A program made the translations under genes and the position numbers. Under the pieces are notes generated by a model. It was not told the origin of the DNA. It ran no database searches and saw only the letters and a list, made by a program, of their open reading frames with translations. Positions 37,350 through 47,682 of a stretch of DNA of 64,000 nucleotides are shown piece by piece. Numbering within the stretch: position 1 is the first letter of the stretch; the number at the start of each line of letters is the position of its first letter. Source of the stretch: Pseudomonadota bacterium (lineage in GTDB: Bacteria > Pseudomonadota > Gammaproteobacteria > Pseudomonadales > Pseudohongiellaceae); NCBI GenBank assembly GCA_027592275.1, contig JAQCKF010000001.1, positions 62,001 through 126,000 of the forward strand. The letters run 5' to 3'.

Positions 37350-39467
37350 CTAGACGTTGGCGTAGAGGACGTTGTCTCCCAACCAACGCTGAATCAATGG
37401 GTCTATGATTTCAGGGTATTTTTCCAGAACCAGCTCTGAGGCTTCTTTTACCTGATCTAACAGGTCGGCATCGCGGTTGATGTCTGCCACTTTAAAGCTC
37501 ATCAATCCGGTCTGTTGGGTACCTAGGACCTGGCCGGGTCCGCGTAGCTCAAGATCCTTCTCAGCGATGTAGAATCCATCGGTACTCTCGCGCATTACCG
37601 ATAGGCGTTGCTTGCCGGCCTTAGACAAGGGTGTCTGATACAAGAGGATACAGTGGCTGCGAGTCGACCCCCTACCGACGCGGCCGCGTAGTTGGTGCAG
37701 CTGCGCTAGACCAAGGCGTTCAGGGTTCTCTATTACCATCAGGCTGGCATTGGGCACATCGACACCAACTTCGATAACGGTAGTTGCTACCAGCAACTGC
37801 AGATCTCCCTGCTTGAAACGCTGCATGATCGCCACTTTCTCTTGTGGCTTCATGCGCCCATGAATAAGCCCAACTTTTATATCGGGTAGCTGCAAGGTGA
37901 GTTGCTCGGCCGTTACCTCCGCCGCCTGGCATTGCAGCGCCTCACTCTCTTCGATCAGCGTGCAGACCCAATAGGCTTGGCTATTTTCTTTGCAGGCGCT
38001 CTCGATGCGTTGCATAACCTGATCTCGGCGATCGTTGGAAATGACAGCGGTGTTTACAGGGATTCGTCCTGGTGGCAGCTCATCGATCACCGAGTTGTCG
38101 AGATCGGCATAGGCACTCATAGCGAGTGTTCTAGGAATAGGGGTCGCGGTCATAACTAACTGGTGTGGGTTCAATGCGTGTTGATTTGCCTTCTCACGCA
38201 AGGCGAGACGTTGGTGCACTCCGAAACGGTGTTGTTCATCGATTATGATGAGCCCGAGCTTGGCGTAGATTACCTCGTCTTGAAAAAGCGCGTGAGTCCC
38301 TACTAGTAGTTGGCAGTCGCCATTGTCCACTGATGCGAGTTGTGTAATGCGCGCTTTTCCTTTGGTCTTTCCACTTAGCCAGCCAACGTTGATGCCTAAC
38401 GGTTCGAACCACTGACAAAAATTCGCAAAGTGTTGTTCCGCCAATAATTCTGTAGGCGCCATTATTGCCACCTGATACCCCTGGGCAATAGCATGTAGTG
38501 CCGATAGGGCAGCAACTACAGTCTTGCCGGATCCCACATCACCCTGCAGCAGTCTAAGCATCGGGCAGGCACGTGCTAGATCGTCGGCGATCTCTTTGTA
38601 GGCACGCTGCTGACCGTTAGTCAGGGTGAAGGGGAGTGCTTCGAGAAAGCTTGCAACCAACGCCGGCGAATCACTAAATTTAGGTGCGCTCTGCTGCTGC
38701 GCGTCAGATTTAAAACGGCGCATGCACAAGCGGTGCGCGAGCAACTCTTCGAAAGACAGGCGATGTTGGCCCGGGTTTTTGCCTTCACTTAACCAGCTTA
38801 GCGGAGCCTCTAGTGGAGGTCGATGAATCAGTCTTATCGCATCGACAAGCGAACGAAAACGGTATTTCTTGATCAGCTCATCTGGTAATAGTTCTTGAAG
38901 GGTGGAACCTACAATCGAATCACCATCGGCATTAGGGGGCAAGAAAGCGAGCGCTTGATTTGCGATGCTGCGTAGTCGAGTTTGTCCAAGCCCTTCGGTT
39001 GTCGGATAGATAGAGGTTAGGCAGTCTTCGACGACTATGTCTTCGTTCTCGCGCACGACTCTATACTCGGGATGGAATAGCTCGAGCCCAGATCTACCGC
39101 GCCGTACCTCGCCGTAGCAGCGCACCTGGCTGCCGACCGCGAGAGAACTCTTCTGTGCGTTACTAAAATGAAAGAAGCGAAGTGTGATGAAGCCGCTATT
39201 GTCTTTAACTGTAGAACGCAGACTCCGGCGGCGACCGAACTGTATGTCGGTACTCACGACCTCGCCCTGTATCTGAACGGTTTCGCCCGCACTGATCGAG
39301 CCGATGGATGCGATTCGAGACCTGTCTTCATAGCGAAAGGGCAAATGGAAAAGCAAGTCTTGCAGGTTATGGATGCCAAGAGAGTTTAGTTTTTTCTCAA
39401 GCGCGGCGCCTACGCCTTTCAAGCGCGTGACTGGTATCGTTTCTAGTTGTTGGCTGGCTGCATTCAC
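37350..39467 (-). CDS. recG: ATP-dependent DNA helicase RecG
   Basis: RecG remodels stalled forks and branched DNA. The 705-residue protein (E. coli 693) has the wedge/OB domain (about 55-180, IQGEVVSTDIQFGRRRSLR), Walker A LLQGDVGSGKT near 307-317, IIDEQHRFGVHQR (DEQH box), VMTATPIPRTLAMSAY, and the conserved C-terminal TRG region GRVGRGSTRSHCILLY. The ATG start is at 39467. ubiA follows after 122 bp and ridA lies upstream. Confidence 0.97.
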   Translation of the reverse strand: MNAASQQLETIPVTRLKGVGAALEKKLNSLGIHNLQDLLFHLPFRYEDRSRIASIGSISAGETVQIQGEVVSTDIQFGRRRSLRSTVKDNSGFITLRFFHFSNAQKSSLAVGSQVRCYGEVRRGRSGLELFHPEYRVVRENEDIVVEDCLTSIYPTTEGLGQTRLRSIANQALAFLPPNADGDSIVGSTLQELLPDELIKKYRFRSLVDAIRLIHRPPLEAPLSWLSEGKNPGQHRLSFEELLAHRLCMRRFKSDAQQQSAPKFSDSPALVASFLEALPFTLTNGQQRAYKEIADDLARACPMLRLLQGDVGSGKTVVAALSALHAIAQGYQVAIMAPTELLAEQHFANFCQWFEPLGINVGWLSGKTKGKARITQLASVDNGDCQLLVGTHALFQDEVIYAKLGLIIIDEQHRFGVHQRLALREKANQHALNPHQLVMTATPIPRTLAMSAYADLDNSVIDELPPGRIPVNTAVISNDRRDQVMQRIESACKENSQAYWVCTLIEESEALQCQAAEVTAEQLTLQLPDIKVGLIHGRMKPQEKVAIMQRFKQGDLQLLVATTVIEVGVDVPNASLMVIENPERLGLAQLHQLRGRVGRGSTRSHCILLYQTPLSKAGKQRLSVMRESTDGFYIAEKDLELRGPGQVLGTQQTGLMSFKVADINRDADLLDQVKEASELVLEKYPEIIDPLIQRWLGDNVLYANV

Positions 39468-39531
39468 AGTGCGTAGTGTCCGATTTAGCAGTGAGCCCCC
39501 TACTCTGGATTGAGAGAGCGAGAGCGCACAG

Positions 39532-39552
39532 AGAGGATTAAGCTAATCCTCT
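39532..39552. other. Inverted repeat in the recG leader
   Basis: AGAGGATTA (39532-39540) and TAATCCTCT (39544-39552) form a perfect 9-bp stem with a 3-nt loop. It lies between ridA and recG without a T run. It may be an RNA hairpin or a protein site, and its role is unknown. Confidence 0.45.
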
Positions 39553-39652
39553 GCGACAGAGACCAACAAAGTATATGTGTTTTTATACAGTAGTGCTACG
39601 AAAGCGCTAAGACAAGGCAGTCTCAGCACTCAGTGAAGCGTTGTAATGAGAT

Positions 39653-40036
39653 CTACAGTGCCAGAATGGCGTCGATCTCAACTCTAGACCCTTTGGGTAG
39701 GGCGCTGACTTGTATCGTAGCGCGTGCTGGATAAGGCTCTGAGAAATACCCAGCCATGATCTCATTTACTACAGCGAAGTCGCCAAGGTCGGTAAGATAG
39801 ATGGTCAGCTTCGCTGCGTTACTCAAACTGCCGCCGGCAGCTTCAGCGACCGCTATCAGGTTTTTAAAAACCTGATGGGTCTGTGCGGCGACATCATCGG
39901 AGACGATCTCCATGCTTTTAGGATCTAGCGGAATCTGTCCCGACAGGAAAACCATGGAGCCAGCTTTAATCGCCTGGGAGTAGGCGCCAATTGCTGCTGG
40001 GGCCGAATTGGAATGAACTTGTTCTAATGTAGTCAT
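39653..40036 (-). CDS. ridA: RidA family enamine/imine deaminase
   Basis: RidA hydrolyses reactive 2-aminoacrylate and related imines. The 127 residues have the family signatures AIGAYSQAIKAGSMVFLSGQ at the N-terminus, LKNL-type central helix, and YPARATIQVSALPKGSRVEI at the C-terminus with the catalytic Arg. The trimeric YjgF/YER057c/UK114 fold is expected. It lies 20 bp downstream of spoT on the same strand, a linkage seen in many gammaproteobacteria. Confidence 0.94.
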   Translation of the reverse strand: MTTLEQVHSNSAPAAIGAYSQAIKAGSMVFLSGQIPLDPKSMEIVSDDVAAQTHQVFKNLIAVAEAAGGSLSNAAKLTIYLTDLGDFAVVNEIMAGYFSEPYPARATIQVSALPKGSRVEIDAILAL

Positions 40037-40056
40037 GGTAATTCTCCGGTTTATAT

Positions 40057-42237
40057 CTAGTTGCTACCGACGATATTCTTAATTGTTTTGCGTACCTTGC
40101 GGCTCTTCACTCGAGTTACTTTTGCTACGGCCTTGATGAGTCGCACGCGTTTCATGACGCGCGCCAAGTGAATCCGGTTATGAACATTGAGTGAGAGGTT
40201 TACGATGCTGAAGCGAGCATCTCTCTCGATGGTGGAGATTTTTTCGACGTTGGCTTCAGTTCCCGTAATTGTAGTCGCCAGTGTTGCGATAATGCCACGC
40301 TCGTTTTCTAACTCGACGCGCAGCTCAACAGAGAACTCACCTTGAACATCGGGATCCCAGCGTACCGATACGCATTTTTCTGGGTTGTCTCTAACGTCGG
40401 CGATGTTATTACAATCATCTGTGTGAATAACCATGCCGCGGCCAGAGCTGATATGGCCAACGATTGGGTCGCCGGGAATGGGATGGCAGCACTTGGCATA
40501 ATTCATCACCATTCCTTCAGAGCCGCGTATATCGAGCGAACCTTGTTTGTCTGATTCTCTCTGTGCGTCGTCAGCAGAAATATTACTCTTTGTTGCCAGT
40601 CGTTGTGCAACCATGTAGGACATACGATTGCCTAAACCAATTTCTTCTAACAACTGATCCATGGATTTAAGTTTAGTTTGCTGCAAGATGGCATCGATAT
40701 TTTCTTGCGGGATGCTGTCCAACTGATCACCGAAGCCTGCCAATGCTTTATTCAGCAGACGCCGCCCGAGTGCTACCGACTCGGAGTGTTTCTGATTTTT
40801 CAGGTAGTGACGAATATTACTTCGGGCCTTACCGGTAACAACGAAACTCAACCACGCTGGATTGGGCTGTGTGCCTGGCGCGGTGATAATCTCAACGGTT
40901 TGACCGCTCTCCAGTGGCTCACTCAATGGAGCGAGGCGGCGACTAATTCGACAGGCGACGCAGGAGTTACCGACATCGGTATGGATAGCATAGGCGAAAT
41001 CCACCGCTGTAGAACCGGCTGGTAGTTCGAAAATTGTTCCCTTTGGTGTGAACAGATAAATCTCATCGGGGAAGAGATCGATCTTTACGTTCTCAATAAA
41101 CTCCAATGAGTTGCCGGCGTTTTTCTGCATGTCCAGTAAGCCATTTACCCACTCTCTAGCGCGAACGTGTGGATTGTTAGGCAGATCCTCGTTCGACTTA
41201 TAGAGCCAATGTGCGGCAATTCCGTTGTTCGCCATCCCTTCCATCTCTTCTGTGCGTATTTGAATCTCGATGGGCACGCCGTGCATACCGAACAGAGTAG
41301 TGTGAAGAGATTGATAGCCGTTTGCTTTAGGGATCGCTATATAGTCTTTGAAGCGTCCGGGAACGGGCTTGTACAAACTGTGCACAGCACCTAGAACGCG
41401 GTAACAGGTATCCACGCGATCGACGACGATGCGAAACGCGTATACATCCATGATTTCCGAGAAAGACTTACGCTTGCTGCGCATCTTCTCGTAGATGCTA
41501 TAGAGATGTTTCTCGCGTCCGGCGCAGCGACCGGGCAGGCCTTCGCGCTCGAGGCAGGCGGCAATCGAAGTCTCGATCTTAGAAAGGATTTCTTTTCTGT
41601 TGCCGCGGATGCTTTTCACGGCAGCCGAAATTCGACGCGCACGCATCGGATAGAGCGCGGCGAAGCCCAGTTCCTCGAATTCGATTCGAACGATGTTCAT
41701 CCCCAGCCGATTGGCGATGGGGGCATAGATATCTAGAGTTTCTCTTGCGATGCGTCGGCGCTTATCTGGAGTAAGTACATCCAGTGTGCGCATATTGTGA
41801 AGACGATCCGCGATCTTAACCAGGATCACGCGCAGATCCTTCGCCATGGCCATCGCCATCTTCTGAAAGTTCTCTGCTTGGGCTTCGGCTCGGCTGCTAA
41901 ATTTGATCTTGTTGAGTTTGCTTACACCGTCTACCAGGTCAGCGACTGAGTTGCCAAACTGCGACTTGATTGCGGTCTTGGTTATGCCGGTGTCTTCGAT
42001 TACGTCGTGCAACATAGCGGCCATCAAGCTCTGATGGTCCATGTGCATTTCGCTGAGAATGCCGGCTACTGCTAGGGGGTGAGTGACATAGGGGTCGCCA
42101 CTACGACGGAACTGGCCTTCGTGGGCTTGTTCCGCATAATAATAGGCGCGACGTACGCTATTGACCTGGTCCTTACCGAGATAACTGGTGAGATCCGAGG
42201 CTAAAGAGTCGATCGTGTCTAGTGCTGGGACCTGCAA
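40057..42237 (-). CDS. spoT: Bifunctional (p)ppGpp synthetase/hydrolase SpoT
   Basis: SpoT balances (p)ppGpp during nutrient stress. The 726 residues show the HD hydrolase domain with AMLHDVIEDTGITK near 70-83, the synthetase domain with RFKDYIAIPKANGYQSLHTT, a TGS domain with PKGTIFELPAGSTAVDFAYA, and a C-terminal ACT domain with ERGIIATLATTITGTEANVE. The intact HD motif favours SpoT over the monofunctional RelA. rpoZ is 30 bp upstream, as in E. coli. Confidence 0.96.
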   Translation of the reverse strand: MQVPALDTIDSLASDLTSYLGKDQVNSVRRAYYYAEQAHEGQFRRSGDPYVTHPLAVAGILSEMHMDHQSLMAAMLHDVIEDTGITKTAIKSQFGNSVADLVDGVSKLNKIKFSSRAEAQAENFQKMAMAMAKDLRVILVKIADRLHNMRTLDVLTPDKRRRIARETLDIYAPIANRLGMNIVRIEFEELGFAALYPMRARRISAAVKSIRGNRKEILSKIETSIAACLEREGLPGRCAGREKHLYSIYEKMRSKRKSFSEIMDVYAFRIVVDRVDTCYRVLGAVHSLYKPVPGRFKDYIAIPKANGYQSLHTTLFGMHGVPIEIQIRTEEMEGMANNGIAAHWLYKSNEDLPNNPHVRAREWVNGLLDMQKNAGNSLEFIENVKIDLFPDEIYLFTPKGTIFELPAGSTAVDFAYAIHTDVGNSCVACRISRRLAPLSEPLESGQTVEIITAPGTQPNPAWLSFVVTGKARSNIRHYLKNQKHSESVALGRRLLNKALAGFGDQLDSIPQENIDAILQQTKLKSMDQLLEEIGLGNRMSYMVAQRLATKSNISADDAQRESDKQGSLDIRGSEGMVMNYAKCCHPIPGDPIVGHISSGRGMVIHTDDCNNIADVRDNPEKCVSVRWDPDVQGEFSVELRVELENERGIIATLATTITGTEANVEKISTIERDARFSIVNLSLNVHNRIHLARVMKRVRLIKAVAKVTRVKSRKVRKTIKNIVGSN

Positions 42238-42267
42238 GACTCGACTCCTTAGTTAGCAGAACAGTGC

Positions 42268-42651
42268 TTAGGCTTGTGCGGCTGGTGGTTCTTTCTCATC
42301 CGTTTTGGCCGGCTCTTCGGTGGCTTCTTCAGATGCAACTGCTTCGACAGTCTCTTCAGCCTCTGCAGCGGCTACTGCTGCGGCCTCTGCGATTTTCTCT
42401 ACAGCTTCAGCCGCTTCGTCAGCTAATTCTTCCAACTCTACGCTAGGTGGCCTGGCTTTGAGGATGCTGGCATCGATTAGGCCTTCAGCAATTTCTCTGA
42501 GTGCTAGTACGGTAGGCTTGTCATTATCGAGGGAAACCAACGGGTCTTTGCCGCCAGTTTGAATCTGACGCGCGCGTTTGCTGGATACCATGACCAGTTC
42601 AAAGCGGTTATCAACATTTTCCAAACAATCTTCTACAGTGATTCTAGCCAT
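42268..42651 (-). CDS. rpoZ: DNA-directed RNA polymerase omega subunit, extended form
   Basis: Omega helps RNA polymerase assembly and forms part of the ppGpp site. The first 65 residues are standard: [20 protein letters not shown], then [13 protein letters not shown] and [11 protein letters not shown]. The protein is 127 residues against 91 in E. coli. The extra length is an Ala- and Glu-rich acidic tail from about residue 72 to the end. The frame is open and the start is fixed by homology. It heads the rpoZ-spoT-ridA-recG-ubiA series. Confidence 0.96.
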   Translation of the reverse strand: MARITVEDCLENVDNRFELVMVSSKRARQIQTGGKDPLVSLDNDKPTVLALREIAEGLIDASILKARPPSVELEELADEAAEAVEKIAEAAAVAAAEAEETVEAVASEEATEEPAKTDEKEPPAAQA

Positions 42652-42837
42652 ACCAAACCCTTAATGATCTACATGTTTACTGGTGACTGAGTGCCAAATA
42701 CATGCTGTATCGGGCGAGGTCACCGTAGCTCCGAGGAGCATATTTAACGAGGACTGGGGATTTTACTGAATTCTGGCGCAGAATGCATACAATTCTTGAA
42801 AGCAGGCGATGGCAGGACAATTGGTTACGTAGAACTA

Positions 42838-43455
42838 CTAGCCTCGAGCGAGGCTAGCGAAGAGGGCTGCCTGGTTCGTTTCCTGATATTTCATAGTCAG
42901 CCTGCATGATCTGATGATCGCGCAGAGGTCTTCCAGCGCTGTGTCGAAGTCGTCGTTAATGACCACAAAGTTTGCTTCTGCGACGTGGGAAATCTCCGCA
43001 ACCGCCTCACTCATGCGCTTCTCGATGGTCTCGGTATCGTCCTGAGCTCGATTGAGAAGGCGAATCTTTAGAGTTTCCAGAGACGGCGGCAGGATAAAAA
43101 TGGAGCAGGCTTTCGGATCGAGGTTACGAACTTGAGCCGCGCCCTGCCAGTCGATCTCAAGAATTACGTCCAGGCCGGCTTCTAGCTGTTCATTTACCCA
43201 TAATTGCGAGGTGCCATAGTGATTACTGTAGACCTGGGCGCTCTCAAAAAAGCTGCCCGTACGCAGCATATCCATGAATGCGGCTTCATCGACAAAATGG
43301 TAGTTCACGCCATCTTCTTCCCCGGGACGCTTGGCCCGGGTGGTGTGAGACACGGATACACGCAGTTGCTGCTCGCGCTCGATCAATGCCTTAACCAGGC
43401 TGGTTTTGCCCGCACCAGAAGGTGCCGTCACTATGAATAGTGTGCCTCTAGACAT
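42838..43455 (-). CDS. gmk: Guanylate kinase
   Basis: Gmk phosphorylates GMP to GDP. The 205-residue protein has the P-loop APSGAGKTSLVKAL at about 10-23, the GMP-binding VSHTTRAKRPGEEDGVNYHF, and the lid region LNRAQDDTETIEKRMSEA. Length fits E. coli Gmk (207). It lies between yicC and rpoZ in the usual gammaproteobacterial order, all on the minus strand. Confidence 0.97.
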   Translation of the reverse strand: MSRGTLFIVTAPSGAGKTSLVKALIEREQQLRVSVSHTTRAKRPGEEDGVNYHFVDEAAFMDMLRTGSFFESAQVYSNHYGTSQLWVNEQLEAGLDVILEIDWQGAAQVRNLDPKACSIFILPPSLETLKIRLLNRAQDDTETIEKRMSEAVAEISHVAEANFVVINDDFDTALEDLCAIIRSCRLTMKYQETNQAALFASLARG

Positions 43456-43494
43456 GCAGCTTGATCTCCGAAACTAGGTTTAGTTCTGCCATTG

Positions 43495-44361
43495 TTATTC
43501 GACATTCTGAATTTGTTCGCGCATTTGTTCGATCAACACCTTCAATTCCACCGCGTTGAGTGTAGTTTCGACTACGATGGATTTTGAGGAAAGTGTATTG
43601 GCCTCGCGATTCAGCTCCTGCATGAGGAAATCGAGGCGCCGCCCCTTCTGGCCCTTCGCATGCAGCACGCGTTCTACTTCGTTAAGATGAGAGTCTAGTC
43701 TATCCAGCTCTTCCTCAACATCCGCCTTCTGAGTGAGCAGAGATACTTCCTGCTCCAGACGCGTGGGCTCGAGCTCTGCTTGTAGATCCGCCAGGCGATC
43801 GAGAATGTTCTGTTTTTGTTTCGCTAGGATTTCCGGCATCTTATTGCGAATGCAAACTACGATCTCGCGTACGGAGTTGATACGCTGCTGTATAAAGCCC
43901 TGCAGCTCTGCACCTTCGCGTTCTCGCGTTGCCACTAAGTCATCTAGTGCAGCGCTGAATAAACTAAGCGCTTGTTTCTCAATAGATGTCTTATCGAAAT
44001 CTTGTTCCTCTATGACACCGGGCCAGCGCAGCACTTCCATATTGTTCAGGCTTATCGATGTGCCTGTAATCTGTTCTATCTCGTTGTTTGCCTGAACCAG
44101 TTGTTGAATTAGCTTCGTATTCAAGTGCAGATCTGAAGAAATTTTTGGCTCAGACTGAAAGCGCAGCGCGCATTCCACCTTGCCGCGGGTGAGTCGTTTA
44201 CGTATCGCCTCGCGCACGCCATTTTCCAGCGCTCTAAACGATTCCGGCAGGCGTACACTGGTTTCAAGATAGCGATGATTCACAGATCGAATTTCCCAGG
44301 TAAGCGAACCCCATTCCTGTTCTTGCTGCTGCCTGGAGAAGGCAGTCATACTTAATGTCAT
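43495..44361 (-). CDS. yicC: YicC family endoribonuclease
   Basis: The 288-residue protein starts MTLSMTAFSRQQQEQEWGSL, and has WEIRSVNHRYLETSVRLPES and the C-terminal KGRRLDFLMQELNREANTLS with SKSIVVETTLNAVELKVLIE. These are the YicC_N and DUF1732 domains. YicC is now considered a stress-related endoribonuclease. It is upstream of gmk and divergent from rph, the E. coli arrangement. Confidence 0.95.
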   Translation of the reverse strand: MTLSMTAFSRQQQEQEWGSLTWEIRSVNHRYLETSVRLPESFRALENGVREAIRKRLTRGKVECALRFQSEPKISSDLHLNTKLIQQLVQANNEIEQITGTSISLNNMEVLRWPGVIEEQDFDKTSIEKQALSLFSAALDDLVATREREGAELQGFIQQRINSVREIVVCIRNKMPEILAKQKQNILDRLADLQAELEPTRLEQEVSLLTQKADVEEELDRLDSHLNEVERVLHAKGQKGRRLDFLMQELNREANTLSSKSIVVETTLNAVELKVLIEQMREQIQNVE

Positions 44362-44592
44362 AGTCTACTATCCAAATGTTAAGGCTAAACCGAATGGCAA
44401 TATTTTAACCTAATCGCGTTGTAATCACAGTGTACTTTGTTGGCATGCTTTGGCTCAATTCTCTCGTCAGTCTTTGATGCCGATTTATGGCCACACAAGT
44501 GCGTGACTTGCGGCTCGCTATAACAATCAATATCTAGGATAATTTGCTTGCGGCAAGTCATGCGCTTGCAGACATCTACTCACAGGAAAATT

Positions 44593-45318
44593 ATGACTGA
44601 ACTTATAAGGCCAAGCCAACGAAGCGCCAATCAATTGCGCGATATCACCATCACCAGAAATTACACGAAACATGCGGAAGGCTCTGTATTGGTCGAATTC
44701 GGTGATACTAAGGTGCTATGTAATGCGAGCGTCGAAAAATCGGTCCCTCGCTTCTTGAAGGGGACTGGCAAGGGCTGGATAACGGCTGAATACGGCATGT
44801 TGCCTCGCTCTACGAACACCCGCATGGATAGAGAGGCAGCAAGAGGCAAGCAGTCTGGTCGTAGCCTCGAGATTCAGAGACTAATCGGGCGCTCCCTCCG
44901 GGCAGCTATAGACCTGACCAAGCTGGGCGAGCACACTATCAAGATCGACTGCGACGTAATACAGGCCGATGGTGGAACGAGAACTGCATCGATCACTGGC
45001 GGCTGTGTCGCAATGATGGATGCAATCAATCATTTGATCGCGAATAAAATGGTGAGCACAAATCCAGCGAAGCAGTTAATCGCATCCGTGTCAGTTGGGA
45101 TATACAAGGGCCATGCCGTGCTTGATCTCGACTATGACGAGGACTCGAATGCACAGACTGACATGAATGTCGTTATGACCGAATCGGGTGGGTTCATCGA
45201 AGTGCAGGGCACGGGTGAAGATGGCGATTTTAGTCATGACCAATTGTTAGAGATGCTTGCGCTCGGCAAAAGCGGTATAGAAGAATTGGTAGCGAAGCAG
45301 AAGCAAGCGCTTTCATAA
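44593..45318 (+). CDS. rph: Ribonuclease PH
   Basis: RNase PH is a phosphate-dependent 3' exoribonuclease that trims tRNA 3' ends. From ATG 44593 (after ACAGGAAAATT) the protein is 241 residues, starting [20 protein letters not shown]. It has [20 protein letters not shown] and the phosphate-binding [20 protein letters not shown]. The end, [20 protein letters not shown], is complete, unlike the frameshifted rph of some E. coli K-12 strains. An upstream in-frame start at 44548 adds 15 unconserved residues. pyrE follows. Confidence 0.97.
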   Translation: MTELIRPSQRSANQLRDITITRNYTKHAEGSVLVEFGDTKVLCNASVEKSVPRFLKGTGKGWITAEYGMLPRSTNTRMDREAARGKQSGRSLEIQRLIGRSLRAAIDLTKLGEHTIKIDCDVIQADGGTRTASITGGCVAMMDAINHLIANKMVSTNPAKQLIASVSVGIYKGHAVLDLDYDEDSNAQTDMNVVMTESGGFIEVQGTGEDGDFSHDQLLEMLALGKSGIEELVAKQKQALS

Positions 45319-45346
45319 GCTAGAAGCATAGCTTATTTCTTATTTA
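45315..45346 (+). terminator. Attenuator-like hairpin at the end of rph, before pyrE
   Basis: ATAAGCTA (45315-45322) and TAGCTTAT (45329-45336) form a perfect 8-bp stem with a 6-nt loop. A T-rich run (TTTCTTATTTA) follows. The rph stop TAA lies inside the left arm, so ribosomes finishing rph could prevent the hairpin. E. coli pyrE is controlled by such an attenuator between rph and pyrE. The equivalent role here is inferred. Confidence 0.65.
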
Positions 45347-45381
45347 CTATTGAGAATACGAACCAAAGAAATGGGGCATTG

Positions 45382-46035
45382 ATGCAAGAATTTCAGAAAA
45401 ATTTTCTACACTTCGTAATCGAGAATGAGATTCTGCGCTTCGGAGAATTTACTCTGAAGTCTGGGCGGATAAGTCCCTATTTTTTCAATGCGGGACTTTT
45501 CAATACTGGCGGAAAGTTGTCCTTTCTAGCTGGGTGTTATGCCGATGCGATCGTCGATGCAAAAATTGAGTACGATGTTTTATTCGGGCCGGCATACAAA
45601 GGCATTCCATTGGCTACAGCGACGTCCATGGCATTGGCGAATAAACATAACGTCAACAAGCCATACTGTTTTAATCGCAAGGAAGCGAAGGCGCACGGGG
45701 AGGGCGGTTCACTAGTCGGCGCGCAGTTAAGCGGAGATGTGCTGATTGTCGATGATGTAATTACGGCGGGCACGGCGGTGAGAGAAGCGGCGGAGATTAT
45801 CAGCAGCAACGGCGCCCATCTGAATGGCATCGCTGTTGCCATGGACCGACAGGAGAAAGGAACAGGCAGCTTGTCGGCAATTCAAGAGATAGAGCAGAGT
45901 TACCAGATAAAGGTTGTTAGCATAATTAGTTTACAGGACATCGTAAACTATTTGATGGCAACCGAGAACGAGCAACTGCAGCCTTATCTTGATGCCGTCG
46001 TGGCCTATCGTGAAGAGTATGGAATATCTGCCTAG
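45382..46035 (+). CDS. pyrE: Orotate phosphoribosyltransferase
   Basis: PyrE converts orotate and PRPP to OMP in pyrimidine synthesis. The 217 residues from ATG 45382 begin [20 protein letters not shown]. They include the N-terminal [20 protein letters not shown] and the PRPP-binding motif [17 protein letters not shown] near 120-136. The size matches E. coli PyrE (213). It lies 63 bp behind rph with the attenuator-like hairpin between, and converges with slmA. Confidence 0.97.
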   Translation: MQEFQKNFLHFVIENEILRFGEFTLKSGRISPYFFNAGLFNTGGKLSFLAGCYADAIVDAKIEYDVLFGPAYKGIPLATATSMALANKHNVNKPYCFNRKEAKAHGEGGSLVGAQLSGDVLIVDDVITAGTAVREAAEIISSNGAHLNGIAVAMDRQEKGTGSLSAIQEIEQSYQIKVVSIISLQDIVNYLMATENEQLQPYLDAVVAYREEYGISA

Positions 46036-46051
46036 CAAGTTTGGGCGCTAG

Positions 46052-46678
46052 CTAGACAGTGGTCTCGATTTCGGCTGTGGCCGAATAAGGCTCTAACAAA
46101 TTTTTGCTGAGAAAGCCCCACTGAGTATCCCATTTGTCCAGAGGCGACACTTTGAATTCGCTGCGAACAAATTGTACTAACCTACCTTCAACTGATGCGA
46201 GCAACAGATTCGCGAGAATGGTTGGAGAGATAGTCGTTTTCAGATTTTCCCGAATCTGAGCCTCACGCAACACCTGCTTAAGCTGGGCTTCCAAACGACC
46301 AAAGAATTGGGCGATGCGTTCGCGCAGCCTTTCTGTTTCTCCTGCGAGAGCATCTCCTGTCAGTAGACGCGTCATTCCGGGATTCTTGTCGCAGAATGTG
46401 AGTAGTAACAGGAGGATATTATGACAGCGAATTTCCGCGCTATCTTCCTCATTGATTATTCTGGTGATTCGCGCGAATAGGGTGTCCTCGATGAACTTGA
46501 TGAGCCCTTCGAACATTCGCGCTTTGCTTGGAAAGTGTCTATACAGGGCGGCCTCAGAGACTCCGACCTCTCTGGCGAGGGCGGCGGTAGTAATTCGCTG
46601 GCCCGGCGCCGCTTCCAGCATTCGTGCTAGCGCTTGGAGGATCTGATCCTTTCGAGAAATCTTGTTGGCTTTGTCCAT
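46052..46678 (-). CDS. slmA: Nucleoid occlusion factor SlmA (TetR family)
   Basis: SlmA binds chromosomal sites and blocks FtsZ ring formation over DNA. The 208-residue protein has an N-terminal TetR-type HTH ([20 protein letters not shown] and [20 protein letters not shown]), and a C-terminal helical domain with [20 protein letters not shown], which is SlmA-specific. E. coli SlmA is 198 residues. It is downstream of argB by 6 bp and convergent with pyrE. Confidence 0.95.
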   Translation of the reverse strand: MDKANKISRKDQILQALARMLEAAPGQRITTAALAREVGVSEAALYRHFPSKARMFEGLIKFIEDTLFARITRIINEEDSAEIRCHNILLLLLTFCDKNPGMTRLLTGDALAGETERLRERIAQFFGRLEAQLKQVLREAQIRENLKTTISPTILANLLLASVEGRLVQFVRSEFKVSPLDKWDTQWGFLSKNLLEPYSATAEIETTV

Positions 46679-46684
46679 GTCTTC

Positions 46685-47650
<966 letters not shown>

Positions 47651-47682
47651 TCAAGCTTCAACTGTTAGTTCTTTATAGCGTC

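Noticed and set aside
42222-42562. Plus-strand Ala/Ser/Leu-rich frames opposite rpoZ
   Set aside because: They mirror the Ala/Glu repeat coding of the omega tail on the other strand.
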